A stretch of 64,000 nucleotides of DNA from positions 4,830,001 to 4,894,000 of the forward strand of contig NZ_CP136520.1 in assembly GCF_032813545.1 (NCBI RefSeq), written 5' to 3'. The stretch is from Nodosilinea sp. E11. GTDB taxonomy: Bacteria > Cyanobacteriota > Cyanobacteriia > Phormidesmidales > Phormidesmidaceae. Below are positions 1-7,688 of this stretch, in pieces. Made by a program: the position numbers and the translations under genes. Numbering within the stretch: position 1 is the stretch's first letter; every line of letters starts with the position of its first letter. Under the pieces are notes generated by a model. It was not told the DNA's origin. It saw only the letters and a list, made by a program, of their open reading frames with translations, and searched no databases.

Positions 1-926
1 TGTACCAAAAGCTGGGCCTGTCTAAGCTGGTGCAAAAAACTGGTTTGCTGGCCAAACTTTCCCCCAGCCTGGCCGCCATGGAGTCGCTGCTGCCGCCGAT
101 CACTGCTGAGAGTTTTCAAGACGATCTGCCCGAACTCGTCCCCGCCGTAGGCCAAAAGCGCTACCGGGTGGGCATGGTGCTGGGCTGCGTGCAGCGGGTG
201 TTTTTCTCTGATGTCAATGCCGCGACGGCCCGAGTGCTCAGCGCCAACGGCTGCGAAGTGGTGATTCCCCACGCGCAGGGGTGCTGCTCGGCCCTGCCCG
301 CCCACCAGGGGCAAGCAGCCCAGGCCCAAGACCTGGCTCGCCGCATGATCGACTGCTTCGAAGCCACCGAGGTCGATTTTGTGGTGATTAACGCGGCGGG
401 CTGTGGCCACACCCTGAAGGAATACCACCATATTCTGCAGGATGACCCCGACTATGTTGAACGAGCCAAAGCCTTTGTCGCCAAAGTTCGCGATGTGCAA
501 GAATTTCTCGCCCAGGTGGGCCTAACCACCCCTCTGCACCCGATCGCCGAGGGCAGTTTACCCATCGTCTATCAAGACGCCTGCCACCTGCTCCACGGTC
601 AAAAAATCAGCCTTCAGCCCCGACAGCTGCTCAAGCAAATTCCGGGCGTCAGCCTGCGAGAACCCCTCGATGCCGCTCTCTGCTGCGGCAGTGCCGGGGT
701 TTACAACATGCTGCACCCTGAGGTGGCCACCGAGCTGGGCCAGATGAAGGTGAAGAATTTGCTCAATACCGGTGCGGCCCTGGTGGCCTCGCCCAACCCC
801 GGCTGTTCGCTACAGATTCAGCAGCATATGGCGCAGCAAGGCCAAGCGTTGCCGCTGTTTCACCCAATCGAGCTGCTCGATTGCTCAATTCGCGGTGTGC
901 CGCTGCCCCTAGGGCAATCTGTTTGA
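1..926 (+). CDS. glcF: Glycolate oxidase iron-sulfur subunit-like protein (GlcF), 5' truncated
   Basis: This is the C-terminal ~300 residues of a GlcF-type protein; the reading frame is open to the left edge (first full codon at position 3), so the start and the N-terminal 4Fe-4S ferredoxin domain lie outside the window. Two cysteine-rich CCG domains are visible. The first contains LGCVQRVFF followed by HAQGCCSALPAHQG. The second contains YQDACHLLHGQ, LCCGSAGVYN and SPNPGC. In the family these domains bind a redox cofactor and pass electrons from glycolate (or lactate) oxidation. In cyanobacteria the protein works with a GlcD flavoprotein in the photorespiratory glycolate-to-glyoxylate step. 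Family membership is firm. Assignment to glycolate rather than lactate is from general resemblance, because GlcD is not in view. Confidence 0.85.
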   Translation, partial: YQKLGLSKLVQKTGLLAKLSPSLAAMESLLPPITAESFQDDLPELVPAVGQKRYRVGMVLGCVQRVFFSDVNAATARVLSANGCEVVIPHAQGCCSALPAHQGQAAQAQDLARRMIDCFEATEVDFVVINAAGCGHTLKEYHHILQDDPDYVERAKAFVAKVRDVQEFLAQVGLTTPLHPIAEGSLPIVYQDACHLLHGQKISLQPRQLLKQIPGVSLREPLDAALCCGSAGVYNMLHPEVATELGQMKVKNLLNTGAALVASPNPGCSLQIQQHMAQQGQALPLFHPIELLDCSIRGVPLPLGQSV

Positions 927-992
927 CCCGGCGCGGGTATTCTAAGACTCTAGGCCTAACTTCAGGCCCACCCACTTCAACCGCAGCCTGCA

Positions 993-1658
993 ATGACTCC
1001 TGTTCACCATCGCCGCACCCAGCTTAAGACTCAGTTACTCCAGCAGATTGACGCCCTAGAACCTGAGACGGCTATTCTGCCCGTCGAGCACCCTGCCATC
1101 GATCAGATCATCTGTGAACTAGAAACCCTTAACCCCATCGACCAACCCCTCCGGCCAGAGCATTGGCCCATGCTGCTGGGGTCTTGGGCCTTAGTCTATG
1201 CGTCACGGGGCACTGTGGTCACTCGCCGCCTTAGCCGTCAGTTGCCGCTGCCGGTGGGTATTCGCCAGGTGTGGCAACGCCTGACTGGCCCCGAGGGCTC
1301 TAGCCCTGCTCTAGTCAGCGATCGCCCCCTAGGGGCCATCGTCAAAGACCTGCCCTCAGGGGCGATCGCCACCGAAAATGGCGCGGTGCTCTCTTTGCCC
1401 TTCCTGGGCGAGCTGACAGCCACCGTGCAGGGCATTTGGCAGCCCTACGAAGAAGGCGAAAGTGCCCGCGTCAGCTTTGGCGCTTTTAGTGTGCAGGCAA
1501 CCCGCCTGCTCGGCATCGCGGGCCTGCACCTGCCCCAAATCACCGTGCCCGTGCTCGAATTTCTTCGCCAAGAGGCGCTGTGGATCACCTCCTACCTGGA
1601 TGAAGACCTGCGGTTTGGGCGCGGGGCCACGGGTAATTTGTTTGTGTTTCGGCGGTAG
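993..1658 (+). CDS. PAP/fibrillin family protein
   Basis: A 221-residue protein with the organisation of plastid-lipid-associated (fibrillin) proteins. It has an N-terminal helical stretch, a central GSWALVYASRG motif (the family's W-x-L-x-Y-x-S element), and a C-terminal beta-rich part ending in RFGRGATGNLFVFRR, which matches the conserved D-x-x-R-x-x-RG-x-x-G-x-x-F-V/L signature. Fibrillins bind lipophilic compounds and associate with thylakoids or plastoglobule-like bodies. Some act in plastoquinone metabolism and photoprotection. No signal peptide or membrane helix is seen. The gene starts 66 bp after the GlcF-like stop and may be co-transcribed with it. Its TAG stop abuts the stop of the convergent hydrolase gene with no bases between. 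Confidence 0.85.
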   Translation: MTPVHHRRTQLKTQLLQQIDALEPETAILPVEHPAIDQIICELETLNPIDQPLRPEHWPMLLGSWALVYASRGTVVTRRLSRQLPLPVGIRQVWQRLTGPEGSSPALVSDRPLGAIVKDLPSGAIATENGAVLSLPFLGELTATVQGIWQPYEEGESARVSFGAFSVQATRLLGIAGLHLPQITVPVLEFLRQEALWITSYLDEDLRFGRGATGNLFVFRR

Positions 1659-2759
1659 CTAGCGATCGCGCGGCGATCGCACCCCCGAGCGCAAGTCTCC
1701 CCGGCTCCGCTTCACCGCGATCGGCCATTTATCCACCATCGTCAGCATGGCGGGCAGGTCTTTGGAGCATTTAGCCTGCCAGCCCAGATCGGCCACCACC
1801 GTATTAAAGGGGCGATTCTGCGTCATCCGATAGGCAATTTCTTCTACCTCAGTCCAGGTCAAGTCACTCTCGACAAAGGCCTGAATCATCACGTTGAGCA
1901 GATGCTGATAGCGGTTGCCCTCAGCTGTAGTCATCATCGTGTGGGGAATGTCGAGCACCTTGTTAAAGCAGGTGTACCAGCTCTGGGGCTGCTGCTTTAG
2001 GGCGGCTTCAAAGAAATGCTGGTGGTCTAGGTTGCTCACAGCGCGATCGCTCTCGCTGGAGATCGTAAACGTGGGGGCAATGGGCGCAACGGCCTGTCCT
2101 GGGGGCGGGGTTTGCTTGACCCGCTGTTGGCAAAACTGACCCATCTCTAGCACCGCTCGCAAGGCTGGCGTCGCAAACCCGCCGTAGCCTAGAGGCGGCA
2201 TTGCCTTGGTGGGGGTGCCCACCCCATCGGTGCCTGGGGCCGAGGCCCAGGCAAAGTAGGTGTCTATTTTTTTGACAAATAGGTCAATTACCCTGTTGCT
2301 GCCGCTCAGATAGGGGGCACAGAGCACGGCGCGATCGATCTGGGCAGCTTTCTCTAGGGCTAGCCACCCGGCCAGGGTGCCACCGCCCGATAGCCCTCCT
2401 ACGACCACATGCTTACCCAGCCGACCAGCCAAATTGAGCCACTGAATGCCAAAGGTTTGATACACCTTAGGGTCGGTGGGCAGGGGGGGCGGTGTGTCTT
2501 GGTCCCACTTGCCCGCCCGCCCGTGGCCGGGCAACAGCGGGGCCAGCACATTGTATCCAGCCCGGTAAAAGTGCTGGCCGATGGGCTCCATCTGGTAAGG
2601 GCCAGCGGTAAACCCATGGAAAAATAAACAAACCCGATTCGTCGGCTGAGAATGCAGCCAAACGCGACTGTGCAGCGCCTCATCTATGAGGCCGTAGCGG
2701 GTTTCTTGCTGTTGAAGACCGTGCTCAAGGACCGATTTAAGCGTGAGGTAGTCGACCAT
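1659..2759 (-). CDS. Alpha/beta hydrolase (serine aminopeptidase S33-like fold)
   Basis: A 366-residue predicted soluble alpha/beta hydrolase. The oxyanion-region motif FFHGFTAGP and the nucleophile elbow GGLSGGG (G-x-S-x-G) are clear. SSESDRAVSN (acid) and DIPHTMM (histidine) are plausible remaining triad members. The long C-terminal extension after the histidine is basic and low in obvious motifs. Substrate cannot be read from the sequence; lipase, esterase and monoacylglycerol-lipase-like activities are all possible. The ATG lies only 9 bp after the stop of the PHP-domain gene, so the two are probably co-transcribed. Its stop is immediately adjacent to that of the convergent fibrillin gene. 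Confidence 0.8.
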   Translation of the reverse strand: MVDYLTLKSVLEHGLQQQETRYGLIDEALHSRVWLHSQPTNRVCLFFHGFTAGPYQMEPIGQHFYRAGYNVLAPLLPGHGRAGKWDQDTPPPLPTDPKVYQTFGIQWLNLAGRLGKHVVVGGLSGGGTLAGWLALEKAAQIDRAVLCAPYLSGSNRVIDLFVKKIDTYFAWASAPGTDGVGTPTKAMPPLGYGGFATPALRAVLEMGQFCQQRVKQTPPPGQAVAPIAPTFTISSESDRAVSNLDHQHFFEAALKQQPQSWYTCFNKVLDIPHTMMTTAEGNRYQHLLNVMIQAFVESDLTWTEVEEIAYRMTQNRPFNTVVADLGWQAKCSKDLPAMLTMVDKWPIAVKRSRGDLRSGVRSPRDR

Positions 2760-2768
2760 AGTAGAAGG

Positions 2769-3509
2769 CTATAACCGCCGTAGCAAGCTAGGCCCATGGG
2801 TGTCGGTGCCGCAGGTGGTCAGCAGCCCATAGTCTTGGGCGAACTGCTCCACAGTTGGGGTGTGGCGGGGGCAGGGTGCCCAGTTCTCGGGATTGGCGTA
2901 GGCATAGTAGGTTTCTAGGCCATCAATGCCTAGGGCTGCCGCCGCCGGAATCAGGGTTTTGGCCGACACCCGGTAGCGGGCTGGGTGGGCCAAAACCGCA
3001 ATCCCCCCTGCTGCCTGAATGGCGGGAATCACAGCGGTGGCCAATTTGTCGTCACCTCGGGGTGCATAGCCCCGCAGGTAGGGCTCGATCGCATCATGAC
3101 TGGGCGAAAAGCCGTAGCCTAAAATGTGCACCTCGGTTTCAGCTAAAAGAGTTGTGATTTCTACGCCGGTAAACAGCCGGGGAACAGCGCCACCACGCTG
3201 GCCGCGCTGGCGACTGCGGAGGGAGGTAGGGTTGCGCCACTGCCAGTCTTCGAGCCAGGCTTTGGCCTGCTGGTAGCCCCGGACCGTGTGGTGGTCGGTA
3301 ATGGCAAAGGCGTGGAGGCCGATATCGACCACCTGCTCCATTAAAGCCCCAGGGGAGAGCTTGCCGTCAGAGCAAGCGGTGTGCATGTGAAAGTTGTAGG
3401 TATAGGGACAGCTGGTTGCATCTACGGCGGTAAAAATTTTCCTCAGCGTTTCGGCATCCCCGGTGCGGGGGCGCTGGCTCACGAAGCTAAGGCGGGGAGT
3501 GGCAACCAT
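2769..3509 (-). CDS. PHP-domain metal-dependent phosphoesterase
   Basis: A 246-residue PHP protein. Metal-binding motifs appear in the expected order: YNFHMHTACSDG (H-x-H-x-x-x-S-D-G), AITDHHTVRG, TGVEITT, VLAHPARY and CGTDTHGPS. This is the family seen in DNA polymerase PHP domains, histidinol phosphatase and the stand-alone YciV/nucleoside 3',5'-bisphosphate phosphatases; the last group is the closest by size. A basic stretch SRQRGQRGGAVPR sits between the second and third motifs. It is the likely first gene of a two-gene unit with the downstream alpha/beta hydrolase. The start is the ATG at 3509. About 30 residues precede the first metal motif. Confidence 0.85.
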   Translation of the reverse strand: MVATPRLSFVSQRPRTGDAETLRKIFTAVDATSCPYTYNFHMHTACSDGKLSPGALMEQVVDIGLHAFAITDHHTVRGYQQAKAWLEDWQWRNPTSLRSRQRGQRGGAVPRLFTGVEITTLLAETEVHILGYGFSPSHDAIEPYLRGYAPRGDDKLATAVIPAIQAAGGIAVLAHPARYRVSAKTLIPAAAALGIDGLETYYAYANPENWAPCPRHTPTVEQFAQDYGLLTTCGTDTHGPSLLRRL

Positions 3510-3874
3510 GAATCTGGGTGGAAAGTTCTGCGCTATACCTAACTACTTTATTAAATATATAACTTTGATCCGGGGGCTGAGGAAGAAATGTGCAATTGCT
3601 GGTCTTTTTAGCGCTAAATCTTACCGTCGAACTCTGTCGTTAGGTAAGTGCGCGTCGGTCTTGAGACCCATGAGAGGCCTGGTTGTGAAGTTTACCAACG
3701 CGGTTGGCGATCGCAGCCAGACGAGAAAAATGCGATCTCACCTATCTTTTTATGATGACCATGAGGGTATCGAAACTAACGAAGTTAAAGTGTTCGTTGC
3801 TGACCGATCGCTAATAAATATGGGAAAATTTTGGCTATTGCACTTGCTAGAGCGGGCCTTTGATGGTCTGGACT
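3510..3874. other. Intergenic region without a convincing gene
   Basis: A 365-bp gap between divergently transcribed genes. It is more AT-rich than its surroundings in its left part and contains one HIP1-like GCGATCGC. An open frame runs through it on the plus strand, but its product has no recognisable domain and it begins antisense to the PHP gene. It must carry the promoters of the PHP gene (leftward) and of the HELAH protein gene (rightward). No tRNA or riboswitch was recognised. Confidence 0.5.
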
Positions 3875-4558
3875 ATGGATCGCGATCGCCCCACCCCTGC
3901 CCCTGAGTCTGCCCTTCAACCCCTGCACCGGGCCGAGGTTTGGCAACAACCGGTCGCCACCGATCTAGACCCGCAGCTGTGGGCCACCCAGTATCTGGGC
4001 GTGCTGCGCGATCTGGCCGTGCAGCCCAGCTGGATTAGCCTGGCCCACATTGCTGACCCGCCGGGAGAAGTTCTGCTGTGGATGGGGCAGCACCTTTACC
4101 GGGTCAACCAGCGGCTCAACGAAATTTTGGCTGATTTGCTCGACTGCTTTGCCCCCGCCCAGCAGCCCAACGTGCAGATTTTGGCGGCCCCCCTTGCCCC
4201 CCAGGCCAAGGTTGACGGGTTTTGCAACGATCGCACCCAACCCATCACCCTGATGGTTGACCCAGGTCGCATTGTGCCTGCCGACTGGCCGGGGCTAGTG
4301 GCCCACGAGCTGGCCCACGCGATCGCCCAGGGCCGCCGTGATGGTGCCAGCGAGTCTGACCGTGAGGGCCACAGTGAACCCTTCAGGCGAGCGATTGCCC
4401 ACCTGTGCCTGGCCCAAGACCTGCCCCTGCCTGCCCCCCAGCTCGAAGCCGCCGCCCTGCGCTACTGGCCCCCCTGTCGGCGCAACCCCCAGCCCGAGCA
4501 GTTTTGGCTGGGCCTAGGTAACCTTGATCTGCCTGGGCAATCGGCCCCAGGGGGGTGA
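3875..4558 (+). CDS. Hypothetical protein with HEXXH zinc-peptidase-like motif
   Basis: About 228 residues; I do not recognise a named family. The core carries VAHELAHAIAQG, a zincin-type HEXXH signature, preceded by an Arg/Asp-rich segment with PITLMVDPGRI. A further H in GHSEPFRRAIAHLC, about 20 residues downstream, could be a third ligand. That arrangement resembles SprT/WSS1-like or other small gluzincins, but this is inference. No signal peptide or transmembrane helix is seen, so the protein is probably cytosolic. In-frame starts are TTG 3860, ATG 3863 and ATG 3875. None has a strong Shine-Dalgarno; ATG 3875 is chosen because it is followed by a hydrophilic N-terminus. The stop overlaps the extended reading frame of the next gene. 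Confidence 0.6.
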   Translation: MDRDRPTPAPESALQPLHRAEVWQQPVATDLDPQLWATQYLGVLRDLAVQPSWISLAHIADPPGEVLLWMGQHLYRVNQRLNEILADLLDCFAPAQQPNVQILAAPLAPQAKVDGFCNDRTQPITLMVDPGRIVPADWPGLVAHELAHAIAQGRRDGASESDREGHSEPFRRAIAHLCLAQDLPLPAPQLEAAALRYWPPCRRNPQPEQFWLGLGNLDLPGQSAPGG

Positions 4559-4629
4559 CCGAGCGGGTTACCCCATTGAATGGGAGAATAGCCAAGACCG
4601 ACCTTCTTAAGACAGGATGTTTGCAGATT

Positions 4630-5184
4630 ATGAAACGCCTACTGGCCATGCTGGCCCTCGCTCTGGTGCTGTGGGGTATGGGCTTTGCCCCTGCCGAAGC
4701 CGCTATTCCCGACGATGTGCAGAAGCTGCTCGACACCAAAAAGTGCCAGGTGTGCATTCTTAACGATGCTGACCTAAGCAACACCGACCTGCACGGTGCC
4801 AACCTCAAAATTGCGGTACTCACTGGGGCCAACCTCTCGGGGGCCGATCTCAGCGCTACCAACCTCATGCTCAGCGATATGGAAGGCGCAAATCTGAGCG
4901 GGGCCACCCTGGCCAATGCCCAGATGAACGGTGCCAACTTGCCCGGAGCCAATCTCTCGGGGGCCGACCTCACCAATGTCGAAATGACCCAGGCCAACCT
5001 CAGCGATGCCGACCTGTCTGATGCCGACCTCAGCGGCGCGGTGATGTTAAGCGTCACCCTGGGCTCCGCTAACCTCAAGGGAGCCAACCTGAAAGGGGCG
5101 AATCTGCGCGGCACCAACCGCAGCATGGTGCTGTTTTGTAACACCACAATGCCCGACGGTGCGATCGAAAATCGCGATTGTTAA
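4630..5184 (+). CDS. Exported pentapeptide-repeat protein
   Basis: A 184-residue protein starting at ATG 4630 with a clear signal peptide (basic MKRLL, hydrophobic core, AEA-A cleavage region near residue 25). A short segment with DTKKCQVC follows, a cysteine pair often seen at the start of cyanobacterial pentapeptide proteins. Then come some twenty tandem A(D/N)L-x-x units, such as ANLSGADLS and ADLSDADLSG. The repeats would form a right-handed quadrilateral beta-helix. The protein is predicted to lie in the periplasm or thylakoid lumen. A GTG 75 bp upstream keeps the frame open but would bury the signal peptide, so it is rejected. Function is unknown; homologous lumenal proteins exist in cyanobacteria and chloroplasts. 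Confidence 0.85.
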   Translation: MKRLLAMLALALVLWGMGFAPAEAAIPDDVQKLLDTKKCQVCILNDADLSNTDLHGANLKIAVLTGANLSGADLSATNLMLSDMEGANLSGATLANAQMNGANLPGANLSGADLTNVEMTQANLSDADLSDADLSGAVMLSVTLGSANLKGANLKGANLRGTNRSMVLFCNTTMPDGAIENRDC

Positions 5185-5257
5185 TCTGGCTCTGGCGTGA
5201 GTTGGGGCGATCGCAGGGGCAAGGCGCGTTTGTCTCTGCGATCGCCCCTCAAAACGG

Positions 5258-5878
5258 TTAAGGACTGTCTTGGCCGTAGGCCTGCCACGATAAATCTACC
5301 AGCCCATTGATAATGGCTGCGGCCACGACAGCGCTGCCCTTCGGCCCCTTGGTGGTGACGTGGGGCACCATCGTATCTTGTAGACGAGCTTTAATCACCG
5401 CAGTGTCAATAAACCCGGCGGGCGTGGCCACCACCAGGGCCGGACGCACTTTTTCGGCATCGATTAAATCGACCAGGGTGGCCAGAGCCGCCTCAGACGC
5501 CCCAATCACAAAAATGCCTTCGGGATAGCGCTGGGCCAGGGTTTCTACCCCCCAAGAGGCCTGACTTTTGCCCTTTTGGGGTCGGGTGAGGGCATCCATG
5601 CTGCAATAGACGGGGTTGGCAAAGGTGTGCTGAATGCCGGGGGTAATGCCCACCTGCACCATGGGCACATCCACAATCAGGGTTGTGCGCGCCGCGAGGG
5701 CAGCGGCCCCCGATTGCAGCGCTTGGTCAGAAAAGTGGATGTGGTCTTTAAAGTCAAAATCGGCGGTAGCGTAGATGACTCGGCGCACAATTTCGTACTC
5801 CGAGGGCGAGAAGCTGTGGTCGCCAATTTCGGAGTCAATGACTCTCAAGCTCTGGGCATCAGTCACATGCCATTCCAT
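5258..5878 (-). CDS. cobH: Precorrin-8X methylmutase
   Basis: A 206-residue protein of the usual CobH/CbiC length. The signature elements IVRRVIYATADFDF, followed by H residues in FKDHIHFS, and ARTTLIVDVPMVQVGI are present. The C-terminal part has ATPAGFIDTA and TTKGPKGSAVVAAAIING, which are highly conserved in the family. It catalyses the 1,5-methyl shift that turns precorrin-8X into hydrogenobyrinic acid (or cobalt-precorrin-8 into cobyrinic acid) in cobalamin or pseudocobalamin synthesis. No other cobalamin gene is adjacent and no cobalamin riboswitch was recognised upstream. A large hairpin separates it from the preceding threonine aldolase gene, so it probably has its own promoter. Confidence 0.92.
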   Translation of the reverse strand: MEWHVTDAQSLRVIDSEIGDHSFSPSEYEIVRRVIYATADFDFKDHIHFSDQALQSGAAALAARTTLIVDVPMVQVGITPGIQHTFANPVYCSMDALTRPQKGKSQASWGVETLAQRYPEGIFVIGASEAALATLVDLIDAEKVRPALVVATPAGFIDTAVIKARLQDTMVPHVTTKGPKGSAVVAAAIINGLVDLSWQAYGQDSP

Positions 5879-5944
5879 AAACAGGGGAAGTGGGGGTCAG
5901 ATTGCTGGGCTAAGTGTAGCCAGGTCTGGGGTGCAGCGCAATGG

Positions 5945-5996
5945 GTAGAGGGAGATGGGTGATGGTCAAGCTTCACCATCACCCATCTCCTTCTAC
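5945..5996. terminator. 52-bp near-perfect palindrome, likely terminator
   Basis: Arms of about 21 nt (GTAGAGGGAGATGGGTGATGG and its complement with a single G:T wobble) are separated by ~10 nt that can pair further. It sits 4 nt beyond the TAA stop of the threonine aldolase gene and ~67 nt before the cobH start. It is well placed to end leftward transcription. No U-tract is seen, so it could also be a repeat-derived hairpin. A related purine-rich GGGTGA/GGGTGGATG tract occurs at 7060-7112. Confidence 0.6.
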
Positions 5997-5999
5997 TCC

Positions 6000-7058
6000 T
6001 TATTGGGTGGCAACAATGGCGCGAATGGCGTTGACGAGGCGTTCTACCTGGGCGGGCTCGATCCAGTAGTGGGTGACGGCTCGTAGGGTGCGATCGCCGT
6101 AGCCGCCCAGGTACAGCCCATACTCTAGCTGGAGGGTCTTGATCAGCTCCGCTGGCGTTACAGGTACTTCTGCCGCCAGATCAAAAAACACCATGTTGGT
6201 TTCGACCACCGCTGGGTCAATGTCGATGCCAGGGATGGTGGCCAGCCCCTGGGCTAGGGTTTGGGCCTGATCATGGTCGCTCTGCAACCGCTGGGTCATG
6301 GTCTTGAGGGCAATAATGCCCGCCGCTGCCAGCCCCCCTGCCTGGCGCATGCCGCCGCCCAGTAGCTTACGGTGGCGGCGGGCCTGGTGAATAAACGCCT
6401 TGCTGCCGACCAGCAGCGACCCCACCGGGGCACACAGCCCCTTGCTCAGGCAGATGCTGACCGAATCGACCTGGGCAGCCATGGCCGCTGGATCGAGGCC
6501 TAGGGCGGTGGTGGCGTTGAATAGGCGAGCCCCATCGAGGTGAACTTTGAGATCGTGGGTCTGGGCCAGGGTATAGATCGCCGCAAAATAGTCGAGTTCA
6601 ATGGCCGCGCCGTGGTTGCCGCCAGAGCTGTTTTCTAGCAAGATCAGGCGGCTGTGGGGCAGGTGGGGGTTGTCGCTCCGAATCGCCGCTTTAATCTGAT
6701 CCAACGCCATGCGGCCCCGGCTATCGGTGGGCAGCGGGCGGGGCGTAATCCCCCCTAGCACCGCAATGCCCCCGGCCTCCCAGCAGAAGGTGTGGGCGTC
6801 TGCACCCAGAATGGCTTCGTCGCCGCGCTGGGCATGGGTGAGGGCCGCGATCAAGTTGCCCTGGGTGCCGCTGGTGACAAACAGTCCTGCCTCTTTGCCC
6901 AGCAGGTTGGCCGCCAAGGTTTCTAGTTGATTGACGGTGGGGTCTTCGCCGTAGACGTCATCGCCCAGTTCGGCGGTGGCCATGGCCTCGATCATGGTGG
7001 GGGTGGGCCAGGTGACGGTGTCGGAGCGGAAGTCGGTGGAGGGGTGAATGGTGGCCAT
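6000..7058 (-). CDS. ltaE: Low-specificity L-threonine aldolase
   Basis: A 352-residue PLP enzyme of fold type I. Visible motifs are FRSDTVTWPT at the N-terminus, GDDVYGEDPTV, VTSGTQGNLIA (cofactor phosphate contacts), HLDGARLFN (the Asp that contacts the PLP pyridine nitrogen) and CLSKGLCAPVG with Lys206 as the Schiff-base lysine. It cleaves L-threonine or L-allo-threonine to glycine and acetaldehyde. The N-terminal FRSDTVT and the DG-R motif distinguish the threonine aldolase branch from related beta-eliminating lyases. It lies 3' of the DUF3124 lipoprotein gene on the same strand, separated by a purine-rich low-complexity tract. Confidence 0.9.
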   Translation of the reverse strand: MATIHPSTDFRSDTVTWPTPTMIEAMATAELGDDVYGEDPTVNQLETLAANLLGKEAGLFVTSGTQGNLIAALTHAQRGDEAILGADAHTFCWEAGGIAVLGGITPRPLPTDSRGRMALDQIKAAIRSDNPHLPHSRLILLENSSGGNHGAAIELDYFAAIYTLAQTHDLKVHLDGARLFNATTALGLDPAAMAAQVDSVSICLSKGLCAPVGSLLVGSKAFIHQARRHRKLLGGGMRQAGGLAAAGIIALKTMTQRLQSDHDQAQTLAQGLATIPGIDIDPAVVETNMVFFDLAAEVPVTPAELIKTLQLEYGLYLGGYGDRTLRAVTHYWIEPAQVERLVNAIRAIVATQ

Positions 7059-7112
7059 GGGGGGGGAGAGTGAAGGGTGAAGAGTGGATGGGTGAGGGGT
7101 GGATGGGGGCGG
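7059..7112. repeat. Purine-rich GGGTGA-type low-complexity tract
   Basis: The plus strand is almost wholly A/G/T with degenerate GGGTGAAG and GGGTGGATG units. It fills the gap between two minus-strand genes. It resembles the arms of the palindrome at 5945-5996, so both may come from one local repeat type. No regulatory role can be shown. Confidence 0.5.
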
Positions 7113-7667
7113 CTAGGGGTGGAGTTCGGCGATGATGTGGCCGGGGCTGACGAAGGACATGCCCTGTTGGGAGGTGGTGCTGATCATTACGGCTTCGATC
7201 ACAGGATTGCTGACGGGGGCGATCGCCTGCCACTCGACAATAAAGTTAGCGCCCGCCCCGCCAGTGGTGTTGGTGCGGTCAACCACGATTTCTGTAGACG
7301 CCAGAGGACCAAGCTGAATTGGCTGATCGAGGTAGGTGCTGATGCGATCGCCCCCTGAGTTGTAGTAGTCGAGGGTGGTAATGACAATGGGCTGACTGCG
7401 ATCGCTGTTGCGCAAACTGAGGGTAACCGTGAGCTGAAAGGCGCGGTTGCTATCAGAGTCGAAAATTTCTGAATACACTGGCACGTAGAGGGTTTGGCCC
7501 TGTACAGGGTCTGTAAGGGCGGTGGCTAAGACGGTAAGGCCGGGGCGATCGCCAAACCGCTGCTGGGTTGAGGGGCTAGGAGCTGGGCTATTAGCCGGAG
7601 CCTGAGGTGCGCAGGCCGACAGCACACTCAGCCCTAGCGTGACCAGAAAACCCTTAAACTTCGCCAT
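7113..7667 (-). CDS. DUF3124 family lipoprotein
   Basis: A 184-residue protein with a lipoprotein signal peptide: a basic start, a hydrophobic stretch and the lipobox LSAC with Cys19 as the predicted lipidated residue. A Pro/Ser/Ala-rich linker follows. The mature part matches DUF3124 by features such as TLYVPVYSEIF, LSLRNSD and STEIVVDR, and is all-beta in appearance. The protein should be anchored to the periplasmic side of a membrane. Its role is unknown. The start is well supported: AGGAGG lies 9 nt upstream of the ATG. It sits just downstream of the BrkB gene (gap ~21 bp), so the two may be co-transcribed. Confidence 0.8.
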   Translation of the reverse strand: MAKFKGFLVTLGLSVLSACAPQAPANSPAPSPSTQQRFGDRPGLTVLATALTDPVQGQTLYVPVYSEIFDSDSNRAFQLTVTLSLRNSDRSQPIVITTLDYYNSGGDRISTYLDQPIQLGPLASTEIVVDRTNTTGGAGANFIVEWQAIAPVSNPVIEAVMISTTSQQGMSFVSPGHIIAELHP

Positions 7668-7688
7668 CGAATACTGCCTCCTAGAACC

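Noticed and set aside
3463-3906. 147-codon open frame spanning the PHP/HELAH gap
   Set aside because: Starts antisense to PHP coding sequence, overlaps the start of the HELAH gene, and shows no recognisable domain.
4383-5147. 254-codon open frame antisense to the pentapeptide-repeat gene
   Set aside because: It mirrors the repeat codons on the other strand (regular R-S-A-P-x-R-L-A pattern) and has no independent family features.
5879-5944. Possible cobalamin riboswitch upstream of cobH
   Set aside because: The gap is too short and lacks the B12-box sequence.
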